In this document: positions 1-5,260 of the stretch, in pieces
How positions within the stretch are numbered: the first letter of the stretch is position 1
How the letters are laid out: each line of letters opens with the position of its first letter
NCBI GenBank assembly: GCA_030040825.1
Contig: JASHSY010000270.1
Span: forward strand, 1-5,260
From: Xanthobacteraceae bacterium
GTDB taxonomy: Bacteria; Pseudomonadota; Alphaproteobacteria; Rhizobiales; Xanthobacteraceae
Length of the DNA stretch: 5,260 bases
Reading direction: 5' to 3'
Translations under genes and position numbers: made by a program
The notes under the pieces: model-generated
The model's input: the letters and a program-made list of their open reading frames with translations, nothing else
Databases searched by the model: none
What the model was told of the DNA's origin: nothing

Positions 1-52
1 CGGGTGACAAATCACGCGCGGTCCATTACACAGTGCGCCTCGAAGCAGAGGA

Positions 53-58
53 GATAAC
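53..58 (+). promoter_or_regulatory. Possible -10 element of the gcv leader promoter (weak)
   Basis: GATAAC resembles a sigma-70 type -10 hexamer, and its position would put the transcription start near 65, just before the first base (about 73) needed to fold the riboswitch. That position is the main argument for it. No convincing -35 box lies 16-18 bases upstream (around 30-36 the sequence is ACAGTGC). A promoter must exist upstream of about 73 or outside the window, but this hexamer is only a candidate. Confidence 0.2.
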
Positions 59-72
59 ACTCCCGACATACG

Positions 73-245
73 CATTGCAGCGGGAGAGACCGGCTCCGAG
101 CCGGCGCCGAAGGAGCAACCGCCCCGGAAACTCTCAGGCACACGAACCGCGCAATGAACATAGACTCTGGAAAGAGGCGCGTCTCTCCTGACGGAGATGC
201 TGCGCGTCCGCCGACGGAATAACGTTCTCAGGCAAAAATACGGAG
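73..245 (+). ncRNA. Tandem glycine riboswitch (two aptamers)
   Basis: This cis-acting RNA senses glycine and controls the glycine cleavage genes just downstream. Aptamer 1 spans about 76-153 and aptamer 2 about 164-245. Aptamer 1 has the family hallmarks: GGGAGAG at 82-88, CCGAAGGAGCAA near 107-118, and ACTCTCAGGCA at 130-140. Its P1 stem pairs GCGG (80-83) with CCGC (147-150), and continues past a bulged A79 as CATTGC (73-78) with GCAATG (151-156), which matches the leader-linker helix known for this class. Aptamer 2 has ACTCTGG at 164-170, CCGACGG at 211-217, TTCTCAGGCA at 225-234 and a P1 of CTCTG (165-169) with CGGAG (241-245). Its core departs from consensus (see findings). In this family, riboswitches ahead of gcvTHP usually switch expression on when glycine is plentiful. 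Location and motifs make the call secure; exact ends and on/off sense are inferred. Confidence 0.95.
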
Positions 246-246
246 G

Positions 247-284
247 GGGCACCCAACGATCGGTTCGAACCGATGGAGGTGCCC
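247..284 (+). promoter_or_regulatory. Expression-platform hairpin covering a Shine-Dalgarno site
   Basis: Starting one base after the riboswitch, GGGCACC (247-253) pairs perfectly with GGTGCCC (278-284). Inside it, the 16-base perfect palindrome ATCGGTTCGAACCGAT (259-274) forms a second stem. The 3' arm of the outer stem includes the last half of the GGAGGT ribosome binding site (275-280) of the small ORF at 286. No U-run follows (next bases GATGTCGCCGTTT), so this does not look like an intrinsic terminator. Control of translation initiation is more likely. The pairing is read directly from the sequence; the regulatory role is inferred from position. Confidence 0.7.
275..280 (+). promoter_or_regulatory. 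Strong Shine-Dalgarno site for the leader ORF
   Basis: GGAGGT lies five bases before the ATG at 286, ideal spacing for translation initiation. It is the best ribosome binding site in the first 400 bases, about 120 bases too far upstream to serve gcvT directly. Half of it lies in the stem of the preceding hairpin. Confidence 0.65.
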
Positions 285-285
285 G

Positions 286-402
286 ATGTCGCCGTTTCCT
301 GACCGCTATTCGCATCCCAGAGCCCCTTGTGGCACACAGCCGTTGCGCGGCGTTGCTTCATTGGCGAGCGCATCCCACGGCACGCTGTCGGTCATTCGAT
401 GA
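286..402 (+). CDS. Putative 38-residue leader peptide, translationally coupled to gcvT
   Basis: An ATG at 286, preceded by GGAGGT, opens a frame of 38 codons that ends at TGA 400-402. That stop overlaps the gcvT start as ATGA (399-402), the classic arrangement for termination-reinitiation. The peptide starts MSPFPDRYSHP and ends GTLSVIR. It has no recognisable domain, signal peptide, membrane segment or run of one amino acid; its three glycines do not suggest glycine-codon attenuation. About 63% of third codon positions are G or C (24 of 38), compatible with but not proof of coding. The gcvT start lacks its own Shine-Dalgarno, which makes a coupling role plausible. I do not recognise a family. 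Alternatively the frame is a chance ORF in an untranslated leader. Start site and overlap are seen; function is inferred. Confidence 0.45.
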   Translation: MSPFPDRYSHPRAPCGTQPLRGVASLASASHGTLSVIR

Positions 403-1565
403 CTGCACCTGCCGCCGCTCAGCACGCCGCGTTCAAACGTACACCGCTTTACGATCTGCACGTCGCCAGCGGTGCACGCATGGGCGTCTTCGCGGGCCAC
501 GAAATGCCAATCCAGTACCCGCTTGGCATCATGAAGGAGCATCTTCATGCGCGCGCCCATGCAGTTCTATTCGACGTCTCGCATATGGGTCAGATCGCGT
601 TGCGGCCGCACAACGGAACGCTTGCGGATATTGCAGTGGCGCTCGAACGGCTCGTACCAGCCGATGTCGTTGGGCTGGCGACTGGGCGGCAGCGCTATGC
701 GTTTTTGACCAACGCCCAGGGCGGCGTCGTCGATGATCTGATGATCGCCAATTGCGGCGATCGGTTTGTCCTGGTCGTCAACGCCAGCAGGAAGGCGATC
801 GACGCACAGTCCTTGCGCACGGCGCTTGCCCGCGTCTGCGCGGTTGACGTGCTGGACGATCGCGCTTTGCTGGCGCTGCAGGGACCTGAAGCGGAGAGTG
901 TGTTGGTCCGCTTCGCGCCGGATATCGCCGCCATGCGCTTCATGGATGCGCGTGCGATCATGATCGCGGGTAACGCCTGCGTCGTAACCCGGTCCGGTTA
1001 CACCGGCGAGGACGGTTTTGAGATCAGCGTCGCGGCCGCTGATGCGGCGATGCTGGCGCGTGTTCTTCTGGACAATACTTGCGTTTCATTGGCCGGTCTT
1101 GGCGCGCGCGACAGCTTGCGGATCGAGGCCGGCCTTTGCCTCTATGGCTCGGATCTCGACGAGAACACGACGCCGGTAGAGGCCGCGCTGGAATGGGCAA
1201 TTCCGAAGACCCGCCGCCGGGCTGGCGACCGGGCGGGCGGATTTCCCGGTGCGGAGATCGTGTTGTCGCAACTCGATCAAGGTCCGCAGCGACGGCGCGT
1301 CGGCCTGCGTGCACCAGGCAGCATGCCGGTGCGCGGCGCTACTTTGCTGTTTGCCGCCCCATCCGCACCCGACCCCGTCGGTAGGGTGACATCGGGCGGA
1401 TTCGGACCTTCGGTCGGCGGCCCGGTTGCCATGGGCTACCTGCCGCGGGCGCTCTCGGCACTTGGCACGCGCGTGTTTGCCGAAGTACGCGGCAGTCGCG
1501 TGCCGGTCGATGTGACCGATCTGCCGTTCATTCCGCATCGCTACAGGCGCATCCATCAGGAGTAA
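399..1565 (+). CDS. gcvT: Aminomethyltransferase, T-protein of the glycine cleavage system
   Basis: GcvT takes the aminomethyl group carried on lipoyl-GcvH, releases ammonia and forms 5,10-methylene-tetrahydrofolate in the cytoplasm. The 388-residue product is within or just above the usual range. The N-terminal folate-binding part includes KRTPLYDLH (13-21), a GVFAGHEMPIQYPLG stretch (29-43), LFDVSHMGQ (57-65) and GGVVDDL (108-114), whose Asp pair contains the catalytic aspartate of this family. RSGYTGEDGFEI (198-209) and GLGARDSLRIEAG (233-245) follow. The C-terminal barrel domain has RVTSGGFGPSVGG (329-341) and ends with PFIPHRYRR. The ATG at 399 is preferred because homology begins a few residues later. 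A TTG at 327 would add 24 residues without family similarity or a good ribosome site. No Shine-Dalgarno precedes 399, and the start overlaps the stop of the leader ORF, so coupled translation is likely. It is first in the operon, 6 bases before gcvH. Confidence 0.97.
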   Translation: MTAPAAAQHAAFKRTPLYDLHVASGARMGVFAGHEMPIQYPLGIMKEHLHARAHAVLFDVSHMGQIALRPHNGTLADIAVALERLVPADVVGLATGRQRYAFLTNAQGGVVDDLMIANCGDRFVLVVNASRKAIDAQSLRTALARVCAVDVLDDRALLALQGPEAESVLVRFAPDIAAMRFMDARAIMIAGNACVVTRSGYTGEDGFEISVAAADAAMLARVLLDNTCVSLAGLGARDSLRIEAGLCLYGSDLDENTTPVEAALEWAIPKTRRRAGDRAGGFPGAEIVLSQLDQGPQRRRVGLRAPGSMPVRGATLLFAAPSAPDPVGRVTSGGFGPSVGGPVAMGYLPRALSALGTRVFAEVRGSRVPVDVTDLPFIPHRYRRIHQE

Positions 1566-1571
1566 TCGACC

Positions 1572-1943
1572 ATGCTGAGATTCACGGACGATCACGAGTG
1601 GCTTCGCATTGACGGCGACATTGCGGTCGTCGGCATCACGGAACACGCTCAGGAGCAGCTCGGCGACTTGGTTTTTGTCGAGTTGCCGGTGTCCGGTAAA
1701 AGCTTCGAAAAAGGCGCGCTGGCCGCCGTGGTGGAATCGTGCAAGGCCGCGTCCGACATCTACGCTCCGATCAGCGGCCAAATCGTCGAGACCAACGAGT
1801 CGATCGTGGCAGATCCTACGATCGTCAATTCGGATCCGCTGGGCAATGGCTGGTTCTTCAAGTTGAAGATTGCCGATCCCACCGAAATCCAATCCCTCAT
1901 GGATGAGAAGTCCTACAAGGCGCGGCTGGCGTCAGAGGCATAA
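1572..1943 (+). CDS. gcvH: Lipoyl carrier, H-protein of the glycine cleavage system
   Basis: GcvH is the small shuttle protein whose lipoyl-lysine arm visits the P-, T- and L-proteins. The 123-residue product has the usual length and order: FTDDHEWLRIDGD (4-16), VGITEHAQEQLGDLVFVELP (20-39), the lipoyl site ESCKAASDIYAP (55-66) with the modified lysine at 58, and the tail motif NSDPLGNGWFFKLK. Lipoylation needs lipoate ligase or the LipB/LipA route, not encoded here. The start is supported by AGGAG at 1558-1562, inside the end of gcvT, nine bases before the ATG. The residue just before the lipoyl lysine is Cys57, where most homologues I know have valine. The gene is otherwise intact and sits between gcvT and gcvP, so all three are presumably co-transcribed. 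Confidence 0.98.
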   Translation: MLRFTDDHEWLRIDGDIAVVGITEHAQEQLGDLVFVELPVSGKSFEKGALAAVVESCKAASDIYAPISGQIVETNESIVADPTIVNSDPLGNGWFFKLKIADPTEIQSLMDEKSYKARLASEA

Positions 1944-1944
1944 C

Positions 1945-4869
1945 ATGCAGTCAAACAGGCCAAAGCGGTCGTCAATAGACGTAAGTGCGGCGGAACGGGG
2001 GTTCGATCCGTTCAGTTTTGCGCAGCGCCACATCGGGCCGCAGCTGCACGACGTGCGGCGGATGCTGCAGGTCGTGAACGCGCCGAGCGTGGATGCGCTC
2101 GTTCACGAAGCGATGCCGGGCGACATCCGCCAAACCCAGCCGCTGAGCCTCGGAGCGGGGCTGTCCGAACCGAGGCTCCTAGCGCAAATGCGCGGAGTTG
2201 CTGCGCGCAACCAGGTGATGGTTTCGTTGATCGGCCAAGGCTATTACGGCACGCACCTGCCGCCGGTCATTCAACGCAACGTGCTGGAAAATCCCGCCTG
2301 GTACACGGCCTACACGCCGTATCAGGCGGAGATCAGCCAGGGCCGCCTTGAGGCGCTGTTGAACTTCCAGACTATGATTGCCGACCTCACCGGCCTCGAA
2401 ATCGCCAATGCATCTTTGCTCGATGAAGCAACCGCCGCGGCTGAAGCGATGGCAATGGCGCGGCGCCTCGCGCCTTCGCAGGCTTGCGCGTTTTTTGTCG
2501 ACCGCGACTGCCATCCGCAGACCGTGGCGGTGATCCAAACACGCGCCGAGCCGCTTGGCTGGACCATCCTGGTCGGCGATCCGGCCGCCGATCTCGATCC
2601 GGGCTCCGTTTTCGGCGCCATTTTGCAATATCCGGGCTCATCCGGCCACATTCGCGACTATCGCGAAGTGATCAGGCGACTGCACGCCGCCGAGGCATTG
2701 ACCATTATCGCGACCGATCCACTGGCGCTGACGCTACTTACGCCCCCGGGCGAGCTCGGCGCGGATATCGCGGTTGGCTCGACGCAGCGTTTGGGCGTCC
2801 CCATGGGCTACGGCGGTCCCCACGCCGCGTTCATCGCGGCAAAATCAGCTTTTCGGCGGGAGCTGCCAGGCCGCATCGTCGGTTTGAGCGTCGACTGCCG
2901 TGGACGCCCGGCCTACCGGCTGGCGCTGCAGACCCGTGAGCAGCACATCCGGCGCGAAAAAGCCACGTCCAACATCTGCACCGCGCAGGTCTTACCGGCG
3001 GTCCTTGCGTCGATGTACGGCGTCTATCACGGGGCGGACGGGCTGCGTCAGATCGCTTCGCGGGTGGCGCACACGGCGGCGACCTTGGCGCGCGGGCTTC
3101 AAAATCGCGGCTGGACCATTCCGGTCTCGCAATATTTTGACACCATCTCGGTCGACACCGGCGCGGAAACGGAAACCATTCTCGCACGCGCGCTGGCGCA
3201 CGGCATCAATTTGCGCCGGCTCGACGCACGATTGGCAATCAGTTGCGACGAAACGACGACGGCGGAGATTGTCGAAGCCGTCTGGGCCGCATTCGGTGTT
3301 AAAGCTTCGGTTGCAACAGACGACAATAGCCGCTCGTTTGCCGCAGTTGCCAAGGACGTGGCGCCGGCTCTTCCGGGCGCGCTATGTCGCACCAGCGCAT
3401 TCATGACTCATCCGGTATTCGCGGACCATCGATCCGAAACACAGATGCTCCGCTACTTGCGCCGATTGGCGGACCGCGACCTGGCGCTCGACCGAACGAT
3501 GATTCCGTTGGGTTCCTGCACGATGAAACTCAACGCCACCGCCGAGATGATGCCCCTGACGTGGCCCGGCTTTGCCGATCTGCATCCGTTTGCGCCCGGC
3601 GAGCAGACGCAAGGCTACGCGGAGATGATCGCCGACCTCGAGGCCAAGCTGCGCGCGATCTCCGGCTATGATGCCATTTCGCTGCAACCCAATTCCGGCG
3701 CGCAAGGCGAATTTGCCGGGTTGCTCGCCATTCGCGCCTATCACCGCGCCCGCGGCGAACATGCCCGCACGCTGTGCCTGATCCCAACGTCTGCGCATGG
3801 CACCAATCCAGCCTCGGCGCACATGGCCGGCATGGATGTCATTCCCGTTGGCTGCGACGCCGATGGCAACGTGAACCTGGTCGATCTTCGCGGCAAAGCC
3901 GAGAAATTGGCCGACCGGCTCGCCGCGATCATGATCACCTATCCCTCAACACATGGCGTGTTTGAGGATTCAATCCGATCCATTTGCGAAATCGTCCACG
4001 CGAACGGCGGCCAAGTCTATCTCGACGGAGCCAATCTCAATGCGCAGGTTGGGCTCGCACGCCCAGGAGACTATGGCGCCGACGTGAGCCATTTCAACTT
4101 GCACAAGACGTTTTGCATTCCCCACGGCGGCGGCGGACCCGGCATGGGACCGATTGGCGTCAAAGCCCATTTGGCCCCCTATCTGCCGTCACATCCGCAC
4201 CTCACGGGCGACCCGGCTCCCGTCGGCCCTGTCGCGGCGACGCCATACGGTTCGGCATCGATTCTGACGATCGCATGGGCGTACATGCTGCTGATGGGCG
4301 GAGACGGCCTGACCCAGGCATCGAAGACCGCCATATTGAACGCCAACTACATCGCCTGCCGGCTGCAACCGCATTATCGACTGCTGTTCAAGGGCAAAAA
4401 CAATCGCGTCGCCCATGAATGCATCATCGACGTGCGGCCGTTCAAGGACACCGCGGCCATCTCGGTCGACGACATTGCGAAACGCCTGATCGACTATGGC
4501 TTCCATGCGCCGACCGTGAGCTTTCCGGTGCCCGGCACATTGATGATCGAGCCGACTGAATCGGAATCGAAAGCCGAGCTCGACCGTTTCTGCGACGCTG
4601 TAATCGCAATTCGGCAAGAAATCCGTGAGATCGAAACAGGACGCATGTCGAGAAGCGACAACCCGCTGAAAAATGCCCCGCATACTGCGTTCGACCTCGC
4701 CGACGAAGAATGGAAGAAACCCTATTCGCGAGCCCTAGGCTGTTATCCGGCAGGGCTGGATGGCGACAAGTATTGGTGCCCGGTCAATCGAATCGACAAC
4801 GCTTACGGGGATCGTCACCTGATTTGCAATTGCCTCCTGCCCGCCGGCTTTAATGACGATGCCGCCTAA
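1945..4869 (+). CDS. gcvP: Glycine dehydrogenase (decarboxylating), P-protein, single-chain form
   Basis: GcvP is the PLP enzyme that removes CO2 from glycine and passes the aminomethyl group to the lipoyl arm of GcvH. The 974-residue product is the fused form, with both halves that other bacteria split into GcvPA and GcvPB. The N-terminal half starts at FAQRHIGP (25-32) and includes STQRLGVPMGYGGPH (279-293), GRIVGLSVD (309-317) and REKATSNICT (337-346). The catalytic C-terminal half has PLGSCTMKLNA (521-531), TSAHGTNPASAHM (615-627), DGANLNAQ (694-701) and HFNLHKTF, whose Lys721 should hold PLP, then the loop PHGGGGPGMGPIG. HFNLHK replaces the commoner HLNLHK, a mild change. The C-terminus (NPLKNAPHT, then NRIDNAYGDRHLIC) is complete. 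The ATG at 1945 is one base after the gcvH stop, with AGAGG at 1934-1938. In-frame starts from 1870 lie inside gcvH and encode nothing family-like. Confidence 0.98.
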   Translation: MQSNRPKRSSIDVSAAERGFDPFSFAQRHIGPQLHDVRRMLQVVNAPSVDALVHEAMPGDIRQTQPLSLGAGLSEPRLLAQMRGVAARNQVMVSLIGQGYYGTHLPPVIQRNVLENPAWYTAYTPYQAEISQGRLEALLNFQTMIADLTGLEIANASLLDEATAAAEAMAMARRLAPSQACAFFVDRDCHPQTVAVIQTRAEPLGWTILVGDPAADLDPGSVFGAILQYPGSSGHIRDYREVIRRLHAAEALTIIATDPLALTLLTPPGELGADIAVGSTQRLGVPMGYGGPHAAFIAAKSAFRRELPGRIVGLSVDCRGRPAYRLALQTREQHIRREKATSNICTAQVLPAVLASMYGVYHGADGLRQIASRVAHTAATLARGLQNRGWTIPVSQYFDTISVDTGAETETILARALAHGINLRRLDARLAISCDETTTAEIVEAVWAAFGVKASVATDDNSRSFAAVAKDVAPALPGALCRTSAFMTHPVFADHRSETQMLRYLRRLADRDLALDRTMIPLGSCTMKLNATAEMMPLTWPGFADLHPFAPGEQTQGYAEMIADLEAKLRAISGYDAISLQPNSGAQGEFAGLLAIRAYHRARGEHARTLCLIPTSAHGTNPASAHMAGMDVIPVGCDADGNVNLVDLRGKAEKLADRLAAIMITYPSTHGVFEDSIRSICEIVHANGGQVYLDGANLNAQVGLARPGDYGADVSHFNLHKTFCIPHGGGGPGMGPIGVKAHLAPYLPSHPHLTGDPAPVGPVAATPYGSASILTIAWAYMLLMGGDGLTQASKTAILNANYIACRLQPHYRLLFKGKNNRVAHECIIDVRPFKDTAAISVDDIAKRLIDYGFHAPTVSFPVPGTLMIEPTESESKAELDRFCDAVIAIRQEIREIETGRMSRSDNPLKNAPHTAFDLADEEWKKPYSRALGCYPAGLDGDKYWCPVNRIDNAYGDRHLICNCLLPAGFNDDAA

Positions 4870-5260
4870 TAGGCCGTGTCAGGGTTCGGAAGAACTTCAA
4901 GTGACTTCTGCGCGCATCTATTAATGCCGTGGAGGAATCCGATCCCCTCCACTAACATGCAGACATTACCGCAAAACCGCCAGTTAGGAAATTGCCGCTA
5001 CCCAGCCAAATACCCACCTAAAAATGGCAAGTAGCGATGTGTCTTGACGCGCCATGCTGCACCTCACTCATCGACGGTGCGATCGCTATCAGACCAAGAG
5101 CGGACGTCCTGTCGCGACGATCAATCGACCTGAACGACCCTAAGCAGACATGCCCCACTCCGCGCACCAGGCTAAGACAAGCATCAAAATTATTCTCAAT
5201 CCGTCGGTGGCCCGAACACCGGCTCGCAACTGGTTGACGCTCATTCTTGGTATCTACTCG
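4870..5260. other. 3' intergenic flank with no supported gene
   Basis: This 391-base stretch follows the gcvP stop and runs to the window end. I see no tRNA, no recognisable protein fragment on either strand and no clear insertion-sequence end. A 66-codon frame at 5037-5237 has no ribosome site and no family resemblance. The base composition looks less GC-rich than the operon. It holds one hairpin (4929-4952) and three copies of a short GC(A/G)GAC(A/G)T motif (4959, 5100, 5144). It may be plain intergenic DNA or a decayed accessory sequence. Confidence 0.6.
4929..4952 (+). terminator. Hairpin downstream of gcvP, possible 3' end structure
   Basis: GTGGAGG (4929-4935) pairs perfectly with CCTCCAC (4946-4952) around a 10-base loop, 59 bases after the gcvP stop. 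It is the best dyad between gcvP and the window end and lies where an operon terminator would be expected. The bases after it (TAACATGCAG) contain no U-tract, so it is not a standard intrinsic terminator. It might instead protect the mRNA 3' end or act with Rho. Confidence 0.3.

Noticed and set aside
4..15. GTGA-N4-TCAC dyad at the left end, like a CRP/FNR-family operator
   Set aside because: The half-sites are only four bases, the spacing does not match CRP, and the bases do not match the FNR/FixK TTGAT half-site.
327..398. Extended gcvT start at TTG 327
   Set aside because: It adds 24 residues with no family similarity, lacks a ribosome site and uses a rare start codon. ATG 399 fits the family N-terminus better.
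197..736. 179-residue + frame starting inside aptamer 2
   Set aside because: It begins within the riboswitch, overlaps gcvT in another frame and gives an Arg-rich sequence typical of an out-of-frame reading.
1086..1892. 268-residue open frame on the - strand across gcvT and gcvH
   Set aside because: Long antisense frames are common opposite GC-rich genes. This one lies opposite two securely identified genes, resembles no known protein and has no ribosome site I can support.
4992..5035. TTGCC-GCTAC and GGCAA-GTAGC inverted segments
   Set aside because: The two complementary pairs are in swapped order, so only one 5-bp stem can form at a time with a long loop. This is within chance expectation.
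5079..5086. GCGATCGC palindrome
   Set aside because: It matches the cyanobacterial HIP1 octamer, but a single copy in GC-rich DNA is expected by chance and nothing else suggests a cyanobacterium.
5037..5237. 66-residue + frame in the 3' flank
   Set aside because: No Shine-Dalgarno precedes the ATG, the product has no recognisable motif, and nothing shows codon bias like the operon.
1..5260. CRISPR array, tRNA or transposon
   Set aside because: I saw no regularly spaced repeats, cloverleaf-like sequence, transposase motifs or terminal inverted repeats with a target duplication.

Overview
The window holds one complete glycine cleavage operon, gcvT-gcvH-gcvP, all on the + strand, with its 5' regulatory leader and a non-coding 3' flank. 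The GC-rich codon use, the tandem glycine riboswitch ahead of gcvT and the rhizobial-type GcvT and GcvP sequences suggest an alphaproteobacterium, most likely of the order Rhizobiales (Bradyrhizobium-like). That placement is an inference from sequence style; nothing here proves the species.

Positions 1-72 are upstream DNA with at best a weak promoter-like hexamer near 53-58. Positions 73-245 form a tandem glycine riboswitch. Aptamer 1 is close to canonical. Aptamer 2 keeps the overall layout but has several changes in its normally conserved core. Directly after it, 247-284 can fold into a strong hairpin that covers part of an excellent Shine-Dalgarno sequence. That site does not serve gcvT, which starts about 120 bases further on. 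It serves a small open reading frame of 38 codons (286-402), whose stop codon overlaps the gcvT start in an ATGA junction. The gcvT start has no ribosome binding site of its own. The layout therefore suggests that the riboswitch controls translation of a leader peptide and, through coupling, gcvT. This is the most interesting feature of the window.

Positions 399-4869 are the three enzyme genes, tightly packed (gaps of 6 and 1 bases). GcvP (P-protein) decarboxylates glycine with PLP and passes the aminomethyl group to the lipoyl arm of GcvH. GcvT (T-protein) releases ammonia and transfers the one-carbon unit to tetrahydrofolate. The fourth component, the L-protein (dihydrolipoyl dehydrogenase), is not in the window. 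All three proteins look full-length and intact. One visible oddity is a cysteine immediately before the lipoylated lysine of GcvH.

Positions 4870-5260 contain no gene I can support. There is a 7-bp hairpin without a U-tract at 4929-4952 that might act in 3' end formation, and a few short repeated motifs of unknown meaning.
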